DNA from: Mycocentrospora acerina
Taxonomy: Eukaryota > Ascomycota > Dothideomycetes > Pleosporales
Length of the DNA stretch: 64,000 nt
Direction of reading: 5' to 3'
Assembly: GCA_022701365.1 (NCBI GenBank)
Contig: JAKUHH010000014.1
Span: forward strand, 434,451-498,450
Within the stretch, counting starts at the first letter, position 1, and the number at the start of each line of letters is the position of its first letter. Position numbers and translations under genes: made by a program. Positions 22,713 to 33,223 of the stretch are shown piece after piece. The notes beneath the pieces were generated by a model, which did no database searches, had not been told where the DNA came from, and saw only the letters and a program-made list of their open reading frames with translations.

Positions 22713-23480
22713 ATGGGCTCCCGCTCTCTCGGCGAGCTCCTGCTGCGCCCGTCCACACTCACCCGCATCTCGACACCACCCCACAGCATTGCCCGGCTGG
22801 CCCCATTATGGGCGGCACGTGGGCTCTCCAGCACATCCAGCCCGCCCGCCCCGCAGCCCGCATTCAAAGTGAGGGTCCAGGAGAAGGAAAAGGAAAGGGA
22901 AAAGGAAGACGACTCGCCGCAGCGCCCCCGCCGCGCCTCCGACGACGAGACCTCGCACGCAATCGACTCGCTCTTCTCCGGCCTGCCCAACACACGCCGC
23001 CGCCCCTCGCAGGACCCCGCTGGCGACCAGGGCCGCCAAGCCCGTGCCTCGCGCGTCTTTGGCAGCGAGTTCAGCTCGCCCAACCGTGTGCGCACCCGTA
23101 AACCCCCCGGCCTGAACTTTGGCGACATGGCCATGCCCGACGAGCTGTCCAACCCAACCCTCGCCAACAAGCCCGTCGACACATCGCTTGCCCAGCAGCA
23201 GGAGGACACGTTTGCCAACTACCCGCGCCTCAACCCCACATACGGAAGGACGGTCGACTTGGACCCGAGCCGTGGGCGGGACATTGTGCGGGGCATTGGC
23301 ATGCTGGGGAGTTTGATGGCGAGGAACCGCGTCAGGAAGGATTTTGCCAAGCAAAAGTTCCACGAGCGCGGCGGCTTGAAGAGGAAGAGGCTGCATAGCG
23401 AGAGGTGGAGGGCGAGGTTCAAGAAGGGATTCCAGAGCATCACTGCGAGAGTGAGCGAGCTGACCAAGAAGGGGTGGTAG
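22713..23480 (+). CDS. MRP21: Mitochondrial small-subunit ribosomal protein bS21m
   Basis: A component of the mitochondrial ribosome small subunit, imported into the matrix. The 255-residue single-exon protein starts with a Ser/Arg/Leu-rich presequence (MGSRSLGELLLRPSTLTRIS). A Glu/Lys-rich and Pro-rich linker follows. The conserved S21 helix pair is at the C-terminus: RGRDIVRGIGMLGSLMARN, then VRKDFAKQKFHERGGLKRKR and a basic tail. Fungal bS21m proteins are much longer than bacterial S21 because of this N-terminal extension, so the length is normal. I chose the ATG at 22713 for its CCACCATGG context and the presequence. Upstream in-frame codons do not look like protein. Confidence 0.9.
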   Translation: MGSRSLGELLLRPSTLTRISTPPHSIARLAPLWAARGLSSTSSPPAPQPAFKVRVQEKEKEREKEDDSPQRPRRASDDETSHAIDSLFSGLPNTRRRPSQDPAGDQGRQARASRVFGSEFSSPNRVRTRKPPGLNFGDMAMPDELSNPTLANKPVDTSLAQQQEDTFANYPRLNPTYGRTVDLDPSRGRDIVRGIGMLGSLMARNRVRKDFAKQKFHERGGLKRKRLHSERWRARFKKGFQSITARVSELTKKGW

Positions 23481-23938
23481 AACAGGCACGGGGTGTGCCA
23501 GGGAAACGGGAAACGGGAAATGGGAAATGGGAAAATAGGCTGTAAACATGATCACATGTCGACGTGGGATGTACGATTTCTGAATGTATATGCGTGTATA
23601 TCTGTACAATATGGAGACGTGGTTGGCTCTGCTAAGCACATCGAATTGTGGGCTGCGCCATGACATGCAGGGGAGTCTTTCTCTCGATATGAATGCATTC
23701 GGCTCGCAACACCCAAATAACTGCACTTTGCTCTCTCTCTCTCCCTCTCCCTCTCCCTCTCCACACAATGGCCGCGGAAGTAAAGCTTGGACCCGACCGA
23801 CACAACACGACGCCCACTACGCGACCCCGAGTAGGACACGTCCCCCAACCATCACTGTGCTCGACAATGCTCGCCCAGTAAATTTACTGCACCCCAACTT
23901 GTTCACCCGCAGCACCCTAGCACGCGCCCCCCAACGAC
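23481..23938. promoter_or_regulatory. Intergenic region with CT-rich tract
   Basis: About 460 bases between two plus-strand genes. It holds a (CT)n/(CCCTCT)n tract at 23730-23762, about 180 bases before the next start, a common core-promoter feature in fungi. No gene is seen. Confidence 0.5.
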
Positions 23939-25186
23939 ATGGCTCCACGCCTGGCATTCTCCCTCGCATCCCTCCTCGCGCTCTCCTGTCTCACCACAGC
24001 GCTCAGCAGCCAAGAACCGCTCAAATCCCAAGAAGAAGCGCGGGGCTACAAGCCCGGCGAAGCAATCCCCGTGTCATGCTTGAACAGGACAATGTAAGTC
24101 TCGACGCATTGCGCCTCGCAGCCTGGTTGCAAAACTAACACGAGTTGTAGAGACACAGGTGAACATGTACGTGTACACACCACGTGAAGCAACCTTCCCT
24201 CCAGCAGAGCACACGCCACGCTCACAAGAAGAACCAACCCCCGTATTCAAGAAAGAAGAGAGCTGACACACAACTCCCCCTCTAGATCACAGATGTAAAC
24301 GGCCACCTCCAATACATCCCCTTTCCAACCTGCAACGAAACTGGACGTCCCCTGGAGCTCTTCTTTGGCGTAGAAAAGGATGTAAACTGCACCCTCGACT
24401 TTGTCACCGACGAGTTCTTCCACCGTATGCACTACCCTCTTACTCTTCATCCTCCTCCTCCTCCATTCTCACATCCCTCCCAAATCTAACCTTTTTTCAA
24501 AAACAGTCCTAGAATTCTACATCCACAACGACGCCCCCCTCAGCTGTCGCATCCCCTCGCGGCCCCTCCCCCCATCCGCCCTCATCTCCTCGCAACTCCT
24601 CGACGAATCCTCCCAGCAAGGCGCCCTGGGCACCTCCTCCTCCCTCTACACCCCGCTCATCATCGCCCTCGCCGGCACCCTCCAGCTCTCGCATCTGCAC
24701 GTGGGCAACAACCTCAATCTGCTCGTGCACGCCGCCTCACCCTCGCCCGGCAGCAACACAAAAAGTAAAGGTGGGGCCGTCGATGCTGCAACGGCATACA
24801 GCGTTGCGTCGCATGCGCGCAACACCAAAATCACCATTGGCGACCCGCTGCCGTTGAGTTTTAGCGTGAGGTGGTACCCGAGTACTACGCTGCCGCCCGG
24901 GTGGTCGGGTTACGGCGGTCACATCTACACGAGCACCTTTTTGTATTGCATATTGAGTGCTGGCGCGAGTGCCGCCATTTGCGTCGCCTACTTTAGAGGC
25001 GTCGAGCTACCAAGGCGGCTGAAGAGGTATGCCACTGACCGTATGAATGGTGGTGCTGGTGGAGGCGGCAGGTTTGGTGGCGGAGGAGCCGGCGGTTATG
25101 GTCTTCCCGTCGCGAATGGACGCGGCGGCAGCGGCTACGGCTTGGGAGGCTATGGATATGGCGGTGGCCTTGGGAAGAAAGACTAA
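23939..25186 (+). CDS. Conserved fungal secretory-pathway membrane protein, function unknown
   Basis: I model 329 residues in four exons: 23939-24093, 24151-24166 (16 nt), 24286-24424 and 24507-25186. All junctions keep frame. Residues 1-22 form a clear signal peptide (LAFSLASLLALSCLTTALS). The lumenal part has N-glycosylation sites (NRT, NET, NCT) and conserved-looking text such as YIPFPTC, LEFYIHND and FSVRWYPST. One membrane span lies near residues 255-277 (TSTFLYCILSAGASAAICVAYF), followed by a short basic, strongly Gly-rich cytosolic tail. The topology is therefore type I. I recognise it as a widely conserved fungal pattern but cannot name a function. Confidence 0.8.
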
Positions 25187-25441
25187 ACAAGCTTTGTAAA
25201 TAATCCATCTTTATTCATATATGTATTTACAACTCTCTCTCTCTATATATATATACATGTACATACTCCATATCAATGTCATGTCAAGCACCAATTCAAA
25301 ATAAATCATTCATCTTTCTTCTGCTCCACAAGAATTTCATTCCCGAGTTTGCTCAGAGTCATGCTATTTACTTTTCAATGTCATTATCACATAATCGTCC
25401 ATCCATTATCATTCACCCCTTTCCTCAGCCCCCTCATCCAT

Positions 25442-27310
25442 CTACAAAGAAGACTTCTTCTTGAAAGCGTTGATGAGACCGCTGGTGCTGGCATCGTGAG
25501 ATGTAGACTCGCTGGAGTCGTCAAGCTCAGCCTGGATCTTCTTGGCCAAAGACTTGCCAAGCTCAACACCCCACTGGTCGAAGCTGTTGATGTTCCAGAT
25601 GGCGCCCTCGGTGAAGGTGAGGTGCTCGTAGTAAACAATCAAGGCACCAAGTGTGGCGGGTGTAATCTTGTCAGCCAAGATGGATGTCGTGGGTCGGTTA
25701 CCCAAGAAGGTCTTGTGAGAAACAAGGTTATCGGGAGCACCCTCCGCCTTGACCTCATCAGGTGTCTTGCCGACCATGAGGGCCTCAGCCTGTGCGAAGA
25801 AGTTGGAAGCAAGCATCCTAAGTTCGTCAGTGCGATTCAAGACTATATTGATGGTGGAACATACTTCTGGTGCTTGTTGTTCTCAACAGGGTTGTGGCTC
25901 TGGGCGGCCATGATGAAATCGGTAGGGATCAACTTGGTGCCCTGGTGAAGGAGCTGGTAGAAAGAGTGCTGGGCGTTTGTCGCTGGCTCACCAAACAAGA
26001 TGGGGCCAGTGGTGTACTTGACGTAGTCGCCGCTGCGGGTGATGGCCTTTCCGTTCGACTCCATAGACAACTGCTGGAGGTAGGCAGGGAACCTGTGGAG
26101 GTACTGATCGAAGCTGATGAAAGGTTAGGCATGCACCTCATCATGAATGAGCAAACTTACGGAGAGACAAGGTGTGTCTGGGCACCGAAGAAGTCCGAGT
26201 ACCATACACTGAGAAGACCACCAATCACGGGAATGTTCTGCTCCAGAGGAGTCTCTTTGAAGTGCTTGTCCATGGAGTGTGCACCAGCCAAGAACTGGTG
26301 GAAGTTGTCATAACCAATGTAAAGAGCAACGCTCAAGCCAATGGCACTCCAGACACTGTAGCGTCCACCGACCCAGTCGGAGAAACCGAACATGTTCTTC
26401 TTATCGATGCCGAACTTGGTGACCTCGGCCTCGTTGGTCGACAAAGCCACAAAGTGCTTGGCAATGTCTTGCTCCTTAGCACTCTTCAAGAACCATGACT
26501 TGGCAGTGTTGGCGTTGGTGCATGTCTCAGCTGTGGTAAAGGTCTTGGAGGCAATGAGGAAGAGAGTAGTCTCAGGGTTGGAGTCCTTGAGGGCCTCGGT
26601 GATGTGAGTTCCGTCAATGTTGGAGACGAAGTGAATCTTGAGGCTACGGTCGGAGTAGGCCTTGAGGGCCTCGGTAACCATGACTGGGCCACTTGGACAT
26701 GTTAGTAAGTCTTCATGTAGTAGCCTTTCCCGAACCGGATGGATTATTGGAATAGTCACTTACAGATCGGAGCCACCAATACCAATGTTGATGATGGTAT
26801 CGATCTTCTTGCCGGTGTAACCCTTCCACTCGCCGCTGCGAACCTGCTCACTGAACTCCTTCATGTGGTCCAGCACGTCGTTGACGCCTTCAACGACGCT
26901 GTTGCCAGCGACCTGCATCTTCTGGTTCGAGGTGTTGCGGAGGGCAACGTGGTAGACAGCACGGTCCTCAGTGAAGTTGATCTTCTCACCAGCAAACATG
27001 TCATCGCGGAGCTTCTCGAGGCCAGCCTCCTTTGCCAGCTCAATGAGGAGCTTCAGTGTGTCCTCTGTGATGAAGTTCTTGGAGAAATCAAACAGGATCT
27101 CCGAATCTTCCGCATCGTTCTTGAAGGTACGGCTGAACTTCTCGAATCGCTGGGCTGTCTTAGTTGAGCACTCTACCGTATGGCTTCTGATCTTACCTTG
27201 GGGTCCTTCTTGAAGTACTCCTTCAGCACGATGTCCTTGCCGAGCTTCTCGTGGTGGTCCTGGAGAGCCGACCAAGCATTGAGGTCAGACGCCTGCGCGA
27301 AGCCGGGCAT
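25442..27310 (-). CDS. PGI1: Glucose-6-phosphate isomerase
   Basis: The enzyme interconverts glucose 6-phosphate and fructose 6-phosphate in glycolysis and gluconeogenesis, in the cytosol. The model has five exons: 27310-27197, 27149-26764, 26691-26161, 26113-25865 and 25817-25442. They encode 551 residues, essentially the size of yeast Pgi1. Three of the four introns are 47 nt; the other is 72 nt. Family signatures are present: INIGIGGSDLGPVMVTEAL, the FVSNIDGTH phosphate-site segment, GGRYSVWSAIGL (PGI signature 1), a catalytic Glu in the same block, and NSFDQWGVELGK (signature 2) near the C-terminus. There is no anomaly. Confidence 0.96.
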
Positions 27311-28011
27311 GTTGTGCTAGAGAGCTTACTAAGTCAGCATCTTGCACAAGTTAGATGAAATAGCTGGGTACATACAGTTGAGGTTGAGTCAATTATAGAG
27401 AAGAGAGATGCACAGTAGCTTGTAGTCAAGTAAAGCGAGCTTGGGTAGATGTATAGTTGTTGTTGTTGTTTGGTGGAGATGTTATGGAAGAATGTGGAAG
27501 GAACGGCCGGCTCAGTACAAGACAGTCCGACCCCACCAGGTTGCGTCACAGCTCCATTAACAGAAGCGGCAGGAGGGGCATGTCCCAACACGCCTGACGT
27601 CTAGAACCTGGATTGGCTTGCAAAGCACAATACGAGCTTACTAAAGCTCAGGTGAAGCTACATGGGCATGGCTGTCGCATTTACATTTTCTCCTCACTTT
27701 TGTGGTCACGCCTTGCAAAACTTTTTCTTCTTAATTGGGATATCGTATTGATCTACCAAACTCGGGCTTCTCTCGCACAAATGCTATCCCATGCGCCAAT
27801 GCCGTTGCTAGAGCACACCCAAAAAAGCGTCAAGAAAGCGCTGGGAGATCCCACCAATCACAAAAGTCATCTATCTATGCATCCAAAAGCCGACAGCTGT
27901 TGAGGCTGACTTGGCGTCGGCCCAAGAACAGCACGAGTTCTCGCCGTGATGACCGACCCTCGGAAAAGCGCCGAATCCAAGACTGTCTCCGAGGCCGGTG
28001 CAGAAAACGCG
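27311..28011. promoter_or_regulatory. Upstream region of PGI1; 3' flank of the Sch9-type kinase
   Basis: About 700 bases holding the glucose-6-phosphate isomerase promoter and the kinase 3' UTR. It contains a short (TTG)n run at about 27458-27470. No gene is supported. Confidence 0.5.
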
Positions 28012-30139
28012 CTATCTCTGGTTCACGTCCTCAAACGAGGGATCCTTGACGGAACCTCCTGCATCACCAAGGCCAGCAACCGGGCGGTTGTATGACCAAC
28101 CTGCAAACTGCTGCTGCATTGTCGATGACAGCATTGGGCCTTCTACGAACGAGTCTGTGGGAGCCTCCGAGGTGAACTCGCGGTCAAAGTTGGCAGTGTC
28201 CTTTGCATCAACCTGGATTAAAAGATTAGTTTTGATAAATCGACTCATTGGACCACAGTATACATACCACGCTAGGCTTGAAGCTGGGCTCGTACTTTCT
28301 CTCAAGCAACTTTCGCCAGTCAATGCTGTGGAAGAAGTAGTGCGCCTTGATCTCAGCAGCACCCTTGGCTCCCAGTCGCTTGTCGGCGTTGCGGTCCAAC
28401 AGACGAGTCAACAGGTCCCGCGCCGCAGGTGGAACAATCTCTGGGCCAGGGAAGTGCAGTGGCTCAGTAAGGATCTTGCGGTACATGTCGTTTGTGTTCT
28501 CGTCGTAGAAAGGTGGCAGACCAGTCAACATTTCATAAAGAAGAACACCCAGTGTCCACCAATCGACAGACTTGGTGTATCCACCACCGGTGAGGAGTTC
28601 AGGGGCCAGGTATTCCGGTGTGCCACAGAACGCTACAGGCGCATTAGCTACGGCTCAAATAAAAAGGTGGGCTTCAACTCACTGTTGGTTCGATCCTCAT
28701 CCTTCATGTCTAGCTTGCAGAGACCGAAATCGCAGAGAGCAATGTGTCCGGTGTAGTCGAGCAGAATGTTCTCTGGCTTCAGATCACGGTAAATGACGTT
28801 GAATCCGTGCAAGCACTCGAGTGCGCAAAGCAGCTCGGCGGCGTAGAAGCGCGCTCGGTTGATGTCAAAGCGCTGCTCCTTCTGGAGATGGTGGAAGAGC
28901 TCGCCACCGTTGACAAAGGCCAGGACTAGGTAAAGCTTCTCAGGCGACTGGAAAGAGAACTTGAGGGGCACAATGAAAGGGTTGTTGATTTGTGCAAGGA
29001 CGGACCGTTCTGCCAAAGTGTGGGCGACTTCAGATCGGGAGATGATGTGGGCTTTGCGGATGGTCTTGAGGGCGTAGATTCGGTGTGTATCCTTCTTCCT
29101 GTACATTGTAAGCGATGAGATTTTAGCGTGTGCCAGAGCGCAAACACGTACTGCACCTGCATGACCTTTCCGAAGCTGCCCTTGCCAACCACCTTGAGAA
29201 GGTCAAAGTCGTCGATGGTGAGGCGGTCCTGGCGGTTCTCGACAAAGTTGACGCCGACTCTCATCTGGCCAGTGCCGAACTGCACGGTGACCCACTCGGC
29301 GCCAGTCTGACCAGCAGTGGTCCTCTCCCCCTTCTTGGCGTCGACCTGGGCCTCCTCGAATCGGGGACTGATCTTGAGTGTGCCAATGAAAATGTCCTCG
29401 TTCCGGCCAGCGTTGAGAGGGGCGTTGGGGTTGCGAATGTAGAGCGACACGGTCAGGTCAGTGGTGCGCGACACATCGAACTTGTACTGGGTGTTGCCGC
29501 CCGCCCACATGGGGTTCTCGGGCGTGCCGGAGACGGCGTTGATGAAGACCTGCTGCTTGTCGAAATCGCACAGGGCATAGGGGAGGTGCTTTGACGAGTA
29601 GCGGCCGTGGATGGTGGGCGCGGCGTTGATGCTGCCGGCAGCAGACTGGGGCCGGGCAGCATAGGAGCCCACGGTAGGGTTTCGCGACGACGATCCTGGC
29701 CGTACCGATCCTGCGACGGAGAATCCGCCGCCTTGTGAGAGGGAGCCCTGGTGGTGCCCGGTGGTGTTGAAGGCGGCCTCGGCGCCCGCAGGCAGCGAGA
29801 AGCCCTTGCCCTCGTGGAGGGTGACAATCAAGATGCCAGGTCGCAGCGGCGGTGGAGCCGGGGCGGTGGCGGCGTCTGCGGCGGCTGCACGAGTCAACAG
29901 TAGTCTTTGCGACGGGGGCGGGACGCGTACCTGCTCCATTGGCGTCCTTTGGGTCTGTGAGGGTGGTGCTGCTGCTGGCGGCGCTGGCGGCCTTGGGGTC
30001 GGCTATTGTCGACGACGACGAGCGGCTGAATGTGTTGGCGAGCGGCGCGAGATGCGTCTCCTTGAGCTCTGCACAGGGGTTAACGTAAGCAGCAGCGGCA
30101 CGGGCGGGCGGGCGCACTCTTGGTGAGCTTCCACGACAT
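28012..30139 (-). CDS. sch9: AGC-family protein kinase with C2 domain (Sch9/Sck1 type)
   Basis: A cytosolic Ser/Thr kinase of the TORC1/nutrient-signalling arm. I model 624 residues in six exons: 30139-30118 (22 nt), 30068-29931, 29884-29152, 29098-28683, 28632-28268 and 28212-28012. All are in frame. The first exon joins to give MSWKLTKKLKETHLAPLANT. A C2-like domain spans roughly residues 75-260 (GILIVTLHEGKGFSLP, LTVSLYIRNPNAPL). The kinase domain has GKGSFGKV near 285, YALKTI, YRDLKPEN, DFGLCK and the activation loop FCGTPEYLAPE. The C-tail has a turn motif (EAPTDS) and a hydrophobic motif FAGWSY, with Trp where many AGC kinases have Phe. The gene is divergent from ADA2, with 877 bases between starts. 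C2 plus AGC kinase makes Sch9/Sck1 more likely than PKA or PKB proper. Confidence 0.92.
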
Positions 30140-31016
30140 GGCGGCGGCACGACGGGCGTTGGGCGCGGCGACGGTGCAGGCGTGGGTGCGTGGGTGCAGG
30201 CGCGTGGGCGAGGCGAGGGCGAGGGCGAGAGAGCGGCGGTGTACGTCGAGGGCGGGTGCGGGGCGGTGGGAGCACGGCGGGCAGGCGAGGCAGAGGACGG
30301 GCACGGGAGGGCACGAGGCAGACGAGGCAAAGGAGGGAAAGGAGGCTCAGGAGGCTCAGGAGGGCCGGCGAGGGTGCAGGCGGACAGGCGGCCAAGTGGC
30401 GAGGCGACGTTCAATGCGAACGCTCTGCGCGCACGGTGTGTATCGCATTCATTTGTTCCATTTGAGGGGTAGTCCATACAGGGGACCAGCCCTGTGCACC
30501 CAGCGCGCTGCTGGCTGCTCGCTGCTGGCTGCTCGCTGCTGGCTGCTGGCTGCTGGCTCCCGCAGAAGCAACGCCCGCCCGCCAGCCTGCCCGCCGCCGC
30601 TGCCCGCCTGCCACCCGGCCTGTCCAGCGTGTGAGGCTCCTGGGGAATTGCACGCCATCCCTGACCGCCGGCGCTGGCCATGCACGTGGGACGCGTCCGC
30701 CCACAGCGTCTCTTCTCTGCCAGCACGGCCTCGGCTGCGCCTGCCGTCGGTCGCGACTTCCTCAACGTCCCCGTGTCTGTCGTCACCGCAACCACGCCAT
30801 CGCCAGCCACGCACGCCCACCAGGCCATCCCAGCACGCTGCAGCTGAAGACCACCACTGCTTGCGTGACCAGCCAGCTCTCTGCCAGCCCCGACTCGGCC
30901 GAGCGCTTGCATCACCACGCGTGCCCTTGCTGCACAGGCCTGCTGTGCGTCTTGGCCTCGCCGTCGCGTAGTGTACCGCCTGGTCCTGTGGCCGCCTGCG
31001 CGCGTAGAGGGGCATC
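30140..31016. promoter_or_regulatory. Bidirectional region between the Sch9-type kinase and ADA2
   Basis: About 880 GC-rich bases with both promoters. It contains an imperfect tandem tract (CTGGCTGCTCG/CTGGCTG units, 30508-30558). Long open frames cross this region on both strands because of its GC content, but they are Arg/Ala/Pro-rich and unlike proteins. Confidence 0.5.
30508..30558 (+). repeat. Imperfect GCTGGCTGCTC tandem repeat
   Basis: Several copies of a GCTGCTGGCTGCTC-type unit in the kinase/ADA2 intergenic region. It is low complexity and probably a slippage product. Confidence 0.75.
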
Positions 31017-32703
31017 ATGGGCGTCATCAAGAAGAAGACGGGCACGCGGGGCACCGAGGGCGGCATCAAGTACATCTGCGACGTGTGTTCGTCTGACATT
31101 ACATCAACGGTAAGCCCTCTTGCTGGTGTGTGCATGCGCAGTGTTTGTTGCTCACCACCAACGACAACGACGACGACGACGACGACAACAACAGCAACAA
31201 CAATAACAACAACAAAAACAGCAGCAGCAGCAGCAATGACAACACCTACTAATGCAACCACAGGTGCGCATACGCTGCGCCAACGACATCTGCCACGAGT
31301 ACGACCTCTGCGTGCCCTGCTTCTCCGACGGCAAATGCTCGCGGGACCACAACCCTGCCACGCATCCGTTCAAAGTCATAGAGCAGCACTCCATCCCCAT
31401 ATACACCGAGGACTGGGGCGCTGACGAGGAGCTCGCTCTGCTCGAGGGTGCCGAGACATATGGCCTGGGCTCATGGGCAGACATTGCAGATCATATTGGC
31501 GGCTTCAGGGAAAGAGACGAGGTCCGCGACCACTACATCGACACATACGTCAACAGCTCCAGGTTCCCCTTGCCAGAGCACTGCAGCCCAGAAGACACCA
31601 GCCTGAGCGACCGAATACCCCGTGAACAGTTCCAGTCGCGCAAGAAACAACGAATCGAGAAGAGAAAGGAGGCCGCCGCAAAGGCAGAGCCCGCAACGCC
31701 AAAACAGAAGCCTACTGCCAGTGTTCCCTCGTGCCATGAGGTTCAAGGATACATGCCAGGGCGACTCGAGTTTGAGACAGAGTACTTCAACGAGGCAGAA
31801 GAGGCCGTCCAGCACATGCAATTTGACCCTGGCGATGGCATCAACCCACGAACCAAGGAGATTGAGCCCGAGATGGAACTGAAGATGACAATCATGGAAA
31901 TCTACAACTCGAGGCTTGATGCGCGTGTGGAAAGAAAAAAGATTATTTTCGAACACCAGCTCCTCGAGTACCGGAAGAATCAACTCGCCGACAAGAAGAA
32001 GACGAAAGAAGAAAAGGACCTCCTTAACAAGGCGAAACCTTTTGCCAGAATGATGAAGCACGAGGACTTTGATACCTTCTGCAAGGGCCTCGAGTACGAG
32101 CACAATCTACGACAGGCCATTTCTCAGCTGCAAGAATGGAGAAACATGCAAATCACAAATCTACGTGCCGGCGAAAAGTACGAATCCGAGAAGCAACAGC
32201 GGCAGTCCCGGGCTCCCCCACTTGGACAGTTTGATCGGTTAGCCTCGAGTAGGATTGGCAAGCCAATACCGCCATTTGAGCAGCCTTCAGCGGCAACAGC
32301 GCTGCTTAGCTCTGAGCTGCCTCTGCATATTAAAGAAAAGAGTGGTCTCACCACACCACCGCCGGACAGCACCACCAACGGTGCCAACGGTGTTGCAACA
32401 CCACAGCACTCCAAAACGAAATTTGTTCCCAAGCAGCTCCCCAACACCGTACCGCTCAAGTTTGGTAGAGAATCAGCGGCAGACCTTCAACTGCTCACGA
32501 AAGAGGAACGCGAACTCTGTAGTGTGCTTCGCATCATGCCGAAGCCCTACCTCGCTCTCAAGGAGATGGTGATTCGCGCGGCGCTCAACAACAGCGGCTC
32601 CCTCAAGAAGAAGACTGCGAGAGAAATCTGCAAGATTGATGCCAACAAGTCATCGCAGTTGTTTGATTTCTTTGTTCATAGCGGGTGGATTGCAAGGGCG
32701 TAA
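31017..32703 (+). CDS. ada2: SAGA/ADA complex adaptor Ada2
   Basis: Ada2 is a subunit of the SAGA and ADA histone acetyltransferase complexes and stimulates Gcn5, in the nucleus. Two exons (31017-31109 and 31264-32703) encode 510 residues. The intron splits the ZZ zinc finger (CDVCSSDIT before it, CHEYDLCVPCFSDGKC after it). A SANT domain follows near residues 75-125 (WGADEELALLEGAETYGLGS, HYIDTYV). The C-terminal SWIRM domain is near 425-510 (LCSVLRIMPKPYLALKEMVI, DFFVHSGWI). Length and domain order are those of fungal Ada2. The 154-nt intron is stretched by a trinucleotide microsatellite. Confidence 0.95.
31161..31236 (+). repeat. (ACG)n/(ACA)n/(CAG)n microsatellite inside the ADA2 intron
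   Basis: Successive ACG, ACA and CAG triplet runs lie between the donor and the CTACTAATG branch-like site. Their length explains the larger intron, and they are probably length-polymorphic. Confidence 0.9.
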
Positions 32704-33223
32704 AAGGCTTGGAAAGGGGACATTTCGGATCGGCGTTTCAGGGCCTTGTGGATACCCGGATTGGGACAGGGAGTAGGTTTGGATGGTGCTGTACACTGTA
32801 GATGCTGCCTATCAGGCGAGACGGTTGAGTCTAATTTATTGACATGTCTGCGTGTTGACAGCATGCACGCCAAACGCATATTCGACACTGATGTGCTGTG
32901 ATTGGTTGTAGTGGACTGGTTGCTCCAGGGTTCGCGAGCCTAAACACAAGCGGAGACAAGGGTTTCTTAGATCCGCTTCTCCACTTTCGCGCAAATTAAA
33001 CTGTCCGACGGTTTGAACGTGCCTTTCCAGACTCTAGCCCCTTTGCTTGACGCTTTAGGAACTCTAAAGTTTGCTGAAGCTTCAGGTCTCGGCTGGCGGT
33101 GCCGTGACATCACCTCCGCTTCACCATTCGCTAGCCTGCCACGGGGCTGCTGTCAAGGCGTCCTGACAAGCCAACAGCTCAGTTCAGCTCAGCATAGCTT
33201 CGACAACACGGCAGCATACCAAT
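32704..33223. promoter_or_regulatory. Intergenic between ADA2 and the Gln/Pro-repeat gene
   Basis: About 520 bases with the ADA2 3' UTR and the promoter of the next gene. A GCTCAGTTCAGCTCAGCAT repeat-like stretch occurs about 45 bases before the start. No gene is seen. Confidence 0.45.

Noticed and set aside
29458..30971. Long frames on both strands between the kinase and ADA2
   Set aside because: GC-rich promoter sequence gives long open frames rich in Arg, Ala and Pro, with no domain. One of them only shares the true frame within kinase exon 2.
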